DNA from: Oscillospiraceae bacterium
Lineage (GTDB): Bacteria; Bacillota; Clostridia; UBA1381
Direction: 5' to 3'
NCBI GenBank assembly: GCA_020860985.1
Contig: JAJBTG010000264.1
Coordinates: 1-8,486, forward strand
DNA length: 8,486 nt
Shown here: positions 1 through 6,452 of the stretch, in pieces
How positions within the stretch are numbered: position 1 is the stretch's first letter
Layout of the letters: each line of letters begins with the position of its first letter
Notes under the pieces: generated by a model
Seen by the model: the letters and a program-made list of their open reading frames with translations, nothing else
Databases searched by the model: none
Told to the model about the DNA's origin: nothing
Made by a program: the position numbers and the translations under genes

Positions 1-22
1 AAAGTAGGATATGTAAAGCGAT

Positions 23-42
23 CGCTGTCACCATTGACAGCG
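23..42 (+). other. Leader hairpin upstream of the exported transglutaminase-like gene
   Basis: A perfect 8-bp stem (23-30 pairing with 35-42) closes a four-base loop CCAT. No T-tract follows, so it is not an intrinsic terminator. I tried to fit the leader to c-di-GMP, cobalamin, glycine and other common riboswitch cores and could not. The right arm contains the TTGACA of a candidate promoter, so it could be an operator or simply the end of an upstream structure cut by the window edge. Confidence 0.4.
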
Positions 43-62
43 CGGTGAATAAATGCTGAAAA
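34..62 (+). promoter_or_regulatory. Candidate sigma-A promoter for the gene at 106
   Basis: A perfect TTGACA (34-39) is followed after 17 bases by TGAAAA (57-62), which matches only three of six consensus positions but is preceded by TGC at 54-56 (extended -10 pattern). Predicted transcription start is near 69, giving a leader of about 37 bases with GGAGG at 92-96. The -10 is weak, so this is tentative. Confidence 0.3.
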
Positions 63-105
63 GCGGGAAACTCAAGAACGGAATAAGCTATGGAGGAATG
101 AATAA

Positions 106-1803
106 ATGAAAAAAATATTTACAGGTATATCTGCACTTATAATTATGTTGTCATCGGGCATCTCGGTACTTGCGGCTGGCGGTGCCGATAATATTAGGGT
201 AGTTTTAAATGGTGAGGATGTTTTGTTTGACACTGCTCCGTTTATCGAAAACGACAGAACCCTTGTGCCTATAAGAGCTATTACCGAAGCTATGGGATGT
301 GATGTTGACTGGGATGCAGATACGTCGACTGCTATTATACAAAATGATGAAACGGTTGTTTATATTCAAATAGACAATGAGGTAATACAAGTAGAAAATG
401 ATTTAAACGTTAAAGAAGTTGTAATAGATGTACCGGCAAAGCTGTATAATGATCGTACATATGTCCCGTTAAGAGCTGTTTCAGAGGCGTTTGGCGCCGA
501 TGTGGATTGGGATGGCGATAATAGTTTGGTGACAATTGAATATACTGCGCCCGAGGATGAAATTATTGAAATTGCCGACGAGGCATTTGAATACAGTATT
601 CGTAAAAGGCTGGGGTATATAATAAATGATGACAAAGACTCAATTTATACAGAAGCTCTTACAGCAAAGGTGTTAAATCAAATAGAGAGCCTAACGCTTG
701 TTGATACAGAAGCCGGTATCGCCGTTAAGAGCCTTGAAGATATAAGTAAATTAAATAACTTGGAAACAATTAAGTTACATTCCGATGCTGAAATCGAGGA
801 TTTTTCGCCTCTGTTTGAATATATGGGAGAGTCCGTTGCGGACTTTGCGGACAAGGCGTTTGAGTTGTGTGTTCGCTCGGAAGTTTCGGGGAAAAAATCT
901 ACAATATATCTCGGGTCTTTGAGTGACGATGATTTGGAATCCGTAACATCTCTAAGCACATATAATTTGTGTGATACAATTGCAGTAAAAAGCATTGAGG
1001 ATATTGAGCTGTTGCCCAATTTAAAAAGTCTTACTATTGATGTGCGTCAGGATATAGATGATTATTCGCCGATTGGGACTATAAGCGAGTGGGAATATCT
1101 TGATCTCGAAGGCTTAAATATAGATGACGATGAATTCTTGGATGATATAAACGTCACGGACACGATGACGTTCCCCAATCTCGGATACTCAAACTATGCG
1201 GTTGATTTCACAATGACAGGCAGTAAATATCAATACCCACAGGCACTTTCCATGTACAGACAAACATTACAGAGCTTAGAAGAATTCAAAACGGAAATAA
1301 AGGATTCGATGAGCGATTACGAAAAATTTAAAAAAATACATGATTATGTTTGTCTTAATATGGAATATAATTGGGAAGAATATGATTCCGACGTATACGG
1401 CAATGACTACGAATATGAATTTTATCCGGACATATTAAGTCAATTTTTCGTTGGCGGCAAAGGCGTATGCGCGGACTATTCCTGGATATACAGTAAGCTG
1501 TGCTCGTACTTTGGATTGGAGTGCTGGTGCGGCAGCGGTGATGCATACGGAGCGTATGGTTGGGACGGCCATGCGTGGAACATTGTTAATTTGGATGGCA
1601 ATTACTATCATGTGGATGTAACGTTTGATGATTTGGATGACGGCGACGAAATAAGCTATGAATATTTTCTTGTATCGGATGATACGATGGGAGCAGATCA
1701 CAAATGGTACACGGATGAAACGGATACACTCTTTATATATGGCTATACCGATGGTGTGACTACGGACGAGAGATTTGTGTGTCCCCAAAATTATACGAAG
1801 TAA
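106..1803 (+). CDS. Exported copper-amine-oxidase-N-type stalk and transglutaminase-like protein
   Basis: The product is 565 residues. Residues 1-24 form a signal peptide: KK, a hydrophobic core, then VLA-A as the likely cleavage site. Residues ~30-146 resemble the copper amine oxidase N-terminal domain common on exported clostridial proteins, with two copies of a DRTxVPxRAxxEAxG...DVDWD motif (near 50-70 and 116-136). Residues ~155-325 hold two related ~85-residue repeats, each ending in a leucine-rich KS(L/I)EDI...LPNL-like strand and a DxSP turn. Residues ~405-510 are a transglutaminase-like (cysteine protease fold) core with a visible triad: Cys455 in GKGVCADYS, His489 in DGHAW, Asp504 in YHVDVTFDD. 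The start is fixed by GGAGG at 92-96, nine bases upstream. Such cores may cross-link, hydrolyse or bind cell-wall or protein substrates; the substrate is unknown. It is probably surface-associated or secreted, with no sortase motif or C-terminal anchor seen. No hairpin terminator follows. Confidence 0.88.
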   Translation: MKKIFTGISALIIMLSSGISVLAAGGADNIRVVLNGEDVLFDTAPFIENDRTLVPIRAITEAMGCDVDWDADTSTAIIQNDETVVYIQIDNEVIQVENDLNVKEVVIDVPAKLYNDRTYVPLRAVSEAFGADVDWDGDNSLVTIEYTAPEDEIIEIADEAFEYSIRKRLGYIINDDKDSIYTEALTAKVLNQIESLTLVDTEAGIAVKSLEDISKLNNLETIKLHSDAEIEDFSPLFEYMGESVADFADKAFELCVRSEVSGKKSTIYLGSLSDDDLESVTSLSTYNLCDTIAVKSIEDIELLPNLKSLTIDVRQDIDDYSPIGTISEWEYLDLEGLNIDDDEFLDDINVTDTMTFPNLGYSNYAVDFTMTGSKYQYPQALSMYRQTLQSLEEFKTEIKDSMSDYEKFKKIHDYVCLNMEYNWEEYDSDVYGNDYEYEFYPDILSQFFVGGKGVCADYSWIYSKLCSYFGLECWCGSGDAYGAYGWDGHAWNIVNLDGNYYHVDVTFDDLDDGDEISYEYFLVSDDTMGADHKWYTDETDTLFIYGYTDGVTTDERFVCPQNYTK

Positions 1804-1855
1804 TTTGCTTAAAAAACAATAAATTCAATGTTACAACAAAGAGTGTATAGTAAAA

Positions 1856-1899
1856 TGTAATTTATTAAGAAAAGTAGATTACAATAGAATAAAGTAATC
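1856..1899. repeat. Overlapping short inverted repeats upstream of the MATE gene
   Basis: TGTAAT (1856-1861) is the inverse of ATTACA (1878-1883), and GATTAC (1877-1882) is the inverse of GTAATC (1894-1899). The middle copy is shared, giving three TGTAAT-like half-sites in a 44-base AT-rich stretch just before the MATE ribosome binding site. This could be a regulator-binding region, but six-base repeats in AT-rich DNA arise easily by chance. No convincing -35/-10 pair was found here. Confidence 0.25.
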
Positions 1900-1918
1900 A
1901 GGTTAAGAGGGTTGTTCA

Positions 1919-3301
1919 ATGAAAAATGAAAAAGAAGTATCTGTTGACGCGCAAAAAACAGCACTCTTTGAGAGCGTGACTATTCCGCGAGCCGTTATGA
2001 GGATGGCAGTTCCCACGGTGTTAAGCTCGCTTGTAATGGTTATTTATAATTTGGCTGATACATATTTTGTGGGAATGTTGAATAATCCGACAGAGAACGC
2101 CGCAGTTACGTTAGCCGCGCCGGTGCTTTTGGCTTTTAATGCCGTTATCAATTTATTCGGAGTTGGCGGCTCCAGCTTGATGAGCCGCTATCTTGGTCAA
2201 AGGAAATATGAGCAAGTGCGCAAAAGCTCCGCGGTCAGCTTTTACTGCGCTCTCGGTTTTTCAATATTGTTTTCTCTTGCGTTCGCCGTTTTCCATGTAC
2301 AGATGCTTGGGATTCTCGGCACAACGGAGGACACATCTGCGGCAACTTGGCAGTACCTCAAATGGACGACAGTCTGCGGTGCGGTTCCGGCGATATTGAA
2401 TGTGGTGTTGGCAAATCTGGTGCGCGCGGAAGGCTCGTCGCTTCATGCGAGCATAGGAACCATGAGCGGCTGTATTTTAAATATCATTCTCGACCCGATT
2501 TTTATTCTGCCGCTTGGACTTAATATGGGAGCCGCTGGAGCGGGTCTTGCTACATTTATTTCAAACTGCGCCGCCTGCATATACTTTTTTGCGTTGCTGC
2601 GGATAAAACGCGGACGGACTTTTGTGTGTGTTAATCCGCGCTTATTTTCGCTTGACACCAAAATTCTCAAGCAAATTTGCGCAGTAGGTATTCCCGCCGC
2701 GATTCAAAATCTGCTGAATGTAACGGGTATGACGGTACTGAATAACTTTACCGCGTCATACGGCTCCGACGCGGTCGCCGCCATGGGAATTTCACAAAAG
2801 ATAAATATGATTCCGATGTATATTACCATGGGGATTTCGCAGGGAATTATGCCGCTTGTGGGGTACAATTACGCAAGCGGGAACCGCGCCCGTATGAAAT
2901 CGGCGGTCATGTTTACCGCGAAAATAAGCGTTGCGTTTATTGTTTTGATGTCGCTCGCTTATTACATAGGTTCGAGGGAATTGATTGGGTTGTTTATGAA
3001 AAATGAAGAAGTTATCGCCTACGGCAGTAAATTTCTTCGCGGAATGTGTATTGGGCTTGTATTTCTGATGATAGATTTTCTCGCGGTAGGCGTATTTCAG
3101 GCTTGCGGAATGGGAACATCATCGCTGATTTTTGCAATCCTGAGAAAGGTGGTTTTGGAAATTCCGGCACTGTTTATCCTGAATAGGCTCTACCCGCTCT
3201 ACGGGCTTGCCTACGCCCAAACCACAGCGGAATTTGTTCTCGCTGTCGCCGCGGTAGTGCTGCTGCGGAGGATTTTTCGAGCACCCGCGATAGCCGCATA
3301 A
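1919..3301 (+). CDS. MATE family efflux transporter (MepA/DinF-like)
   Basis: The protein is 460 residues with about a dozen hydrophobic segments in two halves, the usual MATE size and layout. Family-typical signatures are visible: NLADTYFVG near 44-52, GVGGSSLMSRYLGQ at 81-94, RAEG at 169-172, LDPIFI at 191-196, and in the second half a QGIMPLVGYNYASGN segment (308-322) characteristic of MepA-like members, then QACGMGTSS (394-402). MATE proteins export cationic drugs, dyes or metabolites in exchange for sodium or protons across the cytoplasmic membrane; the substrate cannot be read here. The ATG is supported by AGAGGG at 1906-1911, seven bases upstream. The polar ~25-residue N-terminus precedes the first membrane helix. 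Its gap to the upstream gene is 115 bases and it has no clear terminator of its own, so read-through into the following MFS gene is possible. Confidence 0.93.
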   Translation: MKNEKEVSVDAQKTALFESVTIPRAVMRMAVPTVLSSLVMVIYNLADTYFVGMLNNPTENAAVTLAAPVLLAFNAVINLFGVGGSSLMSRYLGQRKYEQVRKSSAVSFYCALGFSILFSLAFAVFHVQMLGILGTTEDTSAATWQYLKWTTVCGAVPAILNVVLANLVRAEGSSLHASIGTMSGCILNIILDPIFILPLGLNMGAAGAGLATFISNCAACIYFFALLRIKRGRTFVCVNPRLFSLDTKILKQICAVGIPAAIQNLLNVTGMTVLNNFTASYGSDAVAAMGISQKINMIPMYITMGISQGIMPLVGYNYASGNRARMKSAVMFTAKISVAFIVLMSLAYYIGSRELIGLFMKNEEVIAYGSKFLRGMCIGLVFLMIDFLAVGVFQACGMGTSSLIFAILRKVVLEIPALFILNRLYPLYGLAYAQTTAEFVLAVAAVVLLRRIFRAPAIAA

Positions 3302-3356
3302 TTGATAAATTACATTGCCGATGAAATTGTGATACAACAAATGTCATAAAGCATCT

Positions 3357-3384
3357 TTGTCAAAGTTTATTTTATTATGATAAT
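3357..3384 (+). promoter_or_regulatory. Sigma-A promoter for the MFS gene
   Basis: TTGTCA (3357-3362, five of six matches to TTGACA) and GATAAT (3379-3384, five of six matches to TATAAT) are separated by 16 bases. The predicted start is near 3391, about 34 bases before the ATG, with AAGGAAAG at 3408-3415 as the ribosome binding site. This suggests the MFS gene can be transcribed separately from the MATE gene. Confidence 0.55.
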
Positions 3385-3424
3385 TTAGAAAAATTATCGA
3401 TTCAGATAAGGAAAGTACAAAAAA

Positions 3425-4627
3425 ATGAACACAAGACTGACATATAATCATACAATTACCGCGTGCTTTATAGGCTATATTGTGCAAGCGATTGTGAATA
3501 ATTTTGTACCGCTGCTGTTCCTGACGTTTCAAAGCACATACGGCATATCGCTGCCGCGAATAACACTATTGGTTACGCTGAACTTCGGGATTCAGTTATC
3601 GGTGGATTTATTATCCGCGTTTTTTGCGGACAGGATTGGGTATCGGCTTTCGATGTGCGGCGCGCATTTGTGTGTCGCAGTCGGATTCATAATGCTCGCG
3701 GTATTGCCGAATATACTGCCCGACCCGTATATCGGAATTATGCTTGCCGTTATCGTTTATGCAATCGGCGGAGGATTGCTTGAGGTGGTTGTAAGTCCGG
3801 TGGTTGAGGCTTGTCCTACGGAGCATAAGGAATCGGCAATGAGTCTTTTACATTCCTTTTACTGTTGGGGACAAATGGGTGTTGTGCTGATTTCAACCGC
3901 GTTTTTTGCGATTTTCGGAATTGAGCATTGGCGAATACTTACGGTTTTGTGGATTGCCGTCGCGTTGGGGAATATGGTTTTCTTTACGCGCGTGCCGATT
4001 GCCTCATTGATTGAGGACGGAGGGCGCGGCTTATCCTTTCGTGAGCTTTTATCAAAAAGAGTATTTTGGCTGCTCCTGCTTATGATGGTTTGCGCCGGAG
4101 CAGCTGAACTTACAGTCAGTCAATGGGCATCAACACTTGCCGAAAAAGGCTTGGGAGTATCAAAGACAATCGGAGATCTTGCGGGGCCTATGGCATTTGC
4201 CGCTCTTATGGGGACTTCGCGTGTTATTTACGGTAAATTCGGCAGTAAATTAAATTTGGATAAGTATATGTCCGTTAGCTGTATCCTTTGCGTGATTGCA
4301 TATTTGCTTATTGCGGTTATTCCGAATCCCGTTGTGAATTTGGCAGGGTGCGCTGTTTGCGGATTTTCCGTCGGTATTATGTGGCCGGGAAGCTTCAGTA
4401 AGGCATCTGCGGCTTTGCCGCTCGGTGGAACGCTTATGTTTGCGTTGTTGGCGCTCGGCGGCGACATCGGCTGCTCCGTAGGTCCGACATTCGCGGGATT
4501 GATTGCCTCGGTATTCGGCGATAATCTCCAAATGGGAATTTTGTTTGCAGCTGTATTCCCGATTGGTTTGTATGTTTTGATTCTCTTGACAAAGGCTGAA
4601 AAGCGCGGCGGGTTAAAAAATGAATGA
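3425..4627 (+). CDS. Major facilitator superfamily (MFS) transporter
   Basis: The product is 400 residues, with about twelve hydrophobic segments and a central polar loop near 195-212 dividing two six-helix halves. The MFS motif A is seen as DRIGYR (69-74) in the loop between helices 2 and 3. The GGGLLEVVVSPVVE stretch (115-128) and the SLLHSFYCWGQMG stretch (140-152) resemble the fucose/hexose-type MFS branch, but members of that resemblance group are often unassigned, so the substrate (sugar or drug) is uncertain. Transport would be secondary and located in the cytoplasmic membrane. The start ATG follows a long A-run and a somewhat distant AAGGA Shine-Dalgarno. It stands 123 bases after the MATE gene with its own promoter. 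The stop is only 16 bases before the palindromic control region of the next operon. Confidence 0.9.
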   Translation: MNTRLTYNHTITACFIGYIVQAIVNNFVPLLFLTFQSTYGISLPRITLLVTLNFGIQLSVDLLSAFFADRIGYRLSMCGAHLCVAVGFIMLAVLPNILPDPYIGIMLAVIVYAIGGGLLEVVVSPVVEACPTEHKESAMSLLHSFYCWGQMGVVLISTAFFAIFGIEHWRILTVLWIAVALGNMVFFTRVPIASLIEDGGRGLSFRELLSKRVFWLLLLMMVCAGAAELTVSQWASTLAEKGLGVSKTIGDLAGPMAFAALMGTSRVIYGKFGSKLNLDKYMSVSCILCVIAYLLIAVIPNPVVNLAGCAVCGFSVGIMWPGSFSKASAALPLGGTLMFALLALGGDIGCSVGPTFAGLIASVFGDNLQMGILFAAVFPIGLYVLILLTKAEKRGGLKNE

Positions 4628-4644
4628 TTTTGGTAAATTAAAGA

Positions 4645-4679
4645 TGGCATATGTCAATAAATATTATTGGCATATGCCA
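4645..4679. promoter_or_regulatory. Paired palindromic operator upstream of the Mrp operon
   Basis: Two copies of a 12-bp palindrome lie 23 bp apart: TGGCATATGTCA (4645-4656, one mismatch from symmetry) and TGGCATATGCCA (4668-4679, perfect). Together with the intervening bases, 4644-4680 can also fold into a single 17-bp hairpin (one G-U pair) with a three-base loop ATA. The right copy covers the -35 box (4667-4672) and part of the spacer, a classic repressor arrangement. As RNA it could instead act as a weak terminator of the MFS gene, but no T-tract follows. The cognate regulator is unknown; the DUF134-type protein encoded in the same operon is an obvious candidate by inference. Confidence 0.65.
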
Positions 4680-4695
4680 TTAATTATGCTATAAT
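4667..4695 (+). promoter_or_regulatory. Near-consensus extended -10 promoter of the Mrp operon
   Basis: TTGGCA (4667-4672), a 17-base spacer, and a perfect TATAAT (4690-4695) preceded by TGC (extended -10) form one of the two strongest promoters in the window. Predicted transcription start is near 4702. AAGGAGGT (4716-4723) is a near-perfect Shine-Dalgarno seven bases before the ATG. High basal strength plus an operator on the -35 suggests control by repression. Confidence 0.8.
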
Positions 4696-4730
4696 AAAAT
4701 TAACAGACAAACTACAAGGAGGTAATTTTA

Positions 4731-5576
4731 ATGAGTGAAGAATGTTCTCACAACTGTTCGGAGTGCGGCAGTGATTGCGGTGAGCGCACCGCTCCGCAGA
4801 GTATGCTGGAGTACACGAATGAGGTGTCGAATGTCAAAAGGGTTATAGGAGTTGTCAGCGGAAAGGGCGGCGTGGGTAAATCGCTTGTAACATCGATGCT
4901 TGCGTCAGCGATGAGCAAGAAAGGATACCAAACAGCCGTATTGGACGCGGACATTACAGGTCCGTCAATTCCGGCAATGTTCGGAATCAAGCAAAAGGCT
5001 ATGACCAATGCAATCGGAATCGTGCCCGCGGAAACGAGCGACGGCATACGCGTTATGTCGCTTAATCTGCTGCTTGAGGACGACACAGAACCCGTTATAT
5101 GGAGAGGTCCGGTAATCGCGGGCGCGGTGACGCAGTTTTGGACGGAGGTCTGTTGGGGCAACGTGGACTATATGTTCGTGGATATGCCGCCGGGAACAGG
5201 CGATGTGCCGCTGACTGTTTTCCAGTCGCTACCCGTGGACGGAATTATAGTCGTTACATCTCCGCAGGAGCTTGTCGGAATGATAGTCGGAAAAGCCGTT
5301 AAAATGGCGGAAATGCTTGATATTCCTATACTTGGCATTGTGGAGAATATGTCGTATTTTGAATGTCCGAGCTGTCACGATACGCATTATATTTTCGGCA
5401 ACAGTCATATTGAGGAGATGGCGGCACGGTACGGCATTGAAAACACCACGAGAATACCGATAGCCTCCGAGATAGCCGTCCTGTGCGACAGGGGCGCGGC
5501 GGACGCGATAGACACTATATATCTTGACGGCATAGCGGCGGTTATTGAAAACGTGAAAAAAAGAGAGGTGTCCTAA
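4731..5576 (+). CDS. Mrp/NBP35 family Fe-S cluster carrier ATPase
   Basis: This 281-residue cytoplasmic P-loop protein belongs to the Mrp/ApbC/NBP35 group, which holds a labile [4Fe-4S] cluster at a dimer interface and passes it to target apoproteins in an ATP-dependent way. Seen directly: deviant Walker A GKGGVGKS (44-51) with the signature lysine, LDAD (71-74), the Walker B/switch region DMPPGTGD (151-158), and the bridging cluster motif C212-P-S-C215 (CXXC). The N-terminus adds a compact cysteine set C5, C9, C12, C16 (CX3CX2CX3C), which could bind a second cluster as in NBP35-type proteins, though the spacing differs from the eukaryotic one. The length is normal for the short bacterial form without the N-terminal DUF59 domain. 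Its TAA stop directly abuts the ATG of the next gene, so the two are almost certainly cotranscribed and translationally coupled. Confidence 0.95.
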   Translation: MSEECSHNCSECGSDCGERTAPQSMLEYTNEVSNVKRVIGVVSGKGGVGKSLVTSMLASAMSKKGYQTAVLDADITGPSIPAMFGIKQKAMTNAIGIVPAETSDGIRVMSLNLLLEDDTEPVIWRGPVIAGAVTQFWTEVCWGNVDYMFVDMPPGTGDVPLTVFQSLPVDGIIVVTSPQELVGMIVGKAVKMAEMLDIPILGIVENMSYFECPSCHDTHYIFGNSHIEEMAARYGIENTTRIPIASEIAVLCDRGAADAIDTIYLDGIAAVIENVKKREVS

Positions 5577-6365
5577 ATGTCAAGACCGACCAAATGTAGA
5601 ATGATTTGCAGGTTTCCTCAAACATTGGAATTTGCTCCTACGAATGTCGGACGCGAGTGCGAGCCGGTCATAATGACGGTGGACGAATACGAAACGATAC
5701 GCCTGATAGACAGGGAGGGACTTTCTCAAGAGGAATGCAGTCAAATGATGCAGGTCGCGAGAACAACAGCGCAGAAAATATATGAATCAGCCCGCAAAAA
5801 GCTGGCAAACGTGTTGGTGGACGGACTTCCGCTCAAAATCGAGGGCGGCGAGTATCGGCTGTGCGGCGGCAAAAACCGCTTTTGCGGCGCGGCCAAATGT
5901 CACATAGAGGAAATAAACAGGATATTTCAAAAATCGAAAGGAGATAATATTATGAGAATTGCGGTAACTTACGAAAACGGACAGATTTTTCAGTACTTCG
6001 GACATACGGAGCAGTTTAAGGTTTACGATGTTGAGGACGGCAAAATTGTATCCTCCGAGGTTGTAAGCACAAACGGTCAGGGTCACGGCGCATTGGCTGA
6101 GGTTTTGCGCGCGCTAAAGGCAGACGCGCTGATATGCGGCGGTATCGGAGGAGGCGCGAGGACGGCTCTTGAAACAGCGGGAATAGCGCTCTACGGCGGC
6201 GCATCGGGCGACGCGGACGCGGCGGTCGAGGCTTTTCTTGCGGGCAGCCTTAATTATAACCCCGATGTTATGTGCTCTCATCACGAGGGACACCACGGCG
6301 GGGACTGCGGCGGACACCACCACGGTGAAAATCACGAATGCCGTCACGGTCACTGCGTGGACTAA
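5577..6365 (+). CDS. DUF134 DNA-binding-type domain fused to a NifX/NifB-type cofactor domain
   Basis: The product is 262 residues in two parts. Residues 1-~95 match the DUF134 family: SRPTKCR start, MTVDEYETIRLIDREGLSQ, then a helix-turn-helix-like QVARTTAQKIYESARKKLANVLVDG stretch resembling sigma-factor region 4. Cysteines occur at 7, 11, 28, 54, 96, 103 and 108. Residues ~126-226 match the dinitrogenase iron-molybdenum cofactor biosynthesis (NifX/NifB C-terminal) fold: IFQYFGHTEQF, GHGALAEVL, ICGGIGGGARTAL, GIALYGG. The tail 233-260 holds ten His and four Cys. Outside nitrogenase systems such proteins accompany Mrp-type carriers and are thought to bind iron or other metal clusters; no nif genes are present here. 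GAGGTG at 5565-5570 is the ribosome binding site inside the end of the Mrp gene. An internal start at 5952 may yield the second domain alone. The DNA-binding role is inferred, not shown. Confidence 0.88.
   Translation: MSRPTKCRMICRFPQTLEFAPTNVGRECEPVIMTVDEYETIRLIDREGLSQEECSQMMQVARTTAQKIYESARKKLANVLVDGLPLKIEGGEYRLCGGKNRFCGAAKCHIEEINRIFQKSKGDNIMRIAVTYENGQIFQYFGHTEQFKVYDVEDGKIVSSEVVSTNGQGHGALAEVLRALKADALICGGIGGGARTALETAGIALYGGASGDADAAVEAFLAGSLNYNPDVMCSHHEGHHGGDCGGHHHGENHECRHGHCVD
5937..5944 (+). promoter_or_regulatory. Internal Shine-Dalgarno inside the fusion gene
   Basis: AAAGGAGA lies seven bases before an in-frame ATG at 5952 that is the first residue (Met126) of the NifX-like domain. The strength and spacing equal those of the genuine starts in this window, which argues that it is used. 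Confidence 0.6.
5952..6365 (+). CDS. Possible separate translation product: NifX-like metal-cofactor protein with His/Cys tail
   Basis: Starting at Met126 of the fusion gives a 137-residue protein whose N-terminus, MRIAVTYENGQIF, is exactly where stand-alone NifX-like proteins begin. It comprises the complete cofactor-binding fold plus the His/Cys-rich tail. It is in frame with, and not separated by a stop from, the DUF134 part, so it would be made in addition to the fusion. An alternative reading is that the two were once adjacent genes and loss of the stop codon between them created the fusion, leaving the old start signal behind. Use of the internal start is inferred from the ribosome binding site only. 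Confidence 0.45.
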   Translation: MRIAVTYENGQIFQYFGHTEQFKVYDVEDGKIVSSEVVSTNGQGHGALAEVLRALKADALICGGIGGGARTALETAGIALYGGASGDADAAVEAFLAGSLNYNPDVMCSHHEGHHGGDCGGHHHGENHECRHGHCVD

Positions 6366-6420
6366 GGAGCGCGGGACTTATTAAAATTTCAAACTAATCA
6401 TTTTAAAGAAGGATATTAAA

Positions 6421-6452
6421 ATGGGAGCGGCGTGTCCGCTCCCATAATTTTT
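6421..6452. terminator. Strong intrinsic terminator between convergent units
   Basis: A perfect 10-bp GC-rich stem (6421-6430 with 6436-6445, ATGGGAGCGG) has a five-base loop and is followed by AATTTTT on the plus strand. On the minus strand the stem is followed by TTTTAAT, so it may work in both directions. It closes the Mrp operon and, from the other side, the hepT transcript; the hepT stop codon (6451-6453) overlaps the plus-strand T-tract. Confidence 0.88.

Noticed and set aside
1..105. c-di-GMP or other known riboswitch ahead of the exported protein
   Set aside because: I could not match the conserved core bases of any class I know; only a simple hairpin is supported.
1435..1788. Minus-strand open frame of 117 codons opposite the transglutaminase core
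   Set aside because: It mirrors the catalytic Cys/His/Asp region of the real gene and has no domain of its own.
4228..4650. Minus-strand open frame of 140 codons opposite the MFS gene
   Set aside because: It is fully antisense to a clear transporter and extends into the operator region. It is low-complexity, Pro/Asn/Ala-rich, with no recognisable domain.
4644..4680. Hairpin as an intrinsic terminator of the MFS gene
   Set aside because: The stem is mostly A/T with no following T-tract, and its right arm contains the -35 box of a strong promoter, so an operator role is more likely.
4748..5161. Minus-strand open frame of 137 codons opposite the Mrp gene
   Set aside because: It overlaps the conserved Walker A region of the Mrp ATPase on the other strand and has no domain signature; it is a codon-bias shadow.
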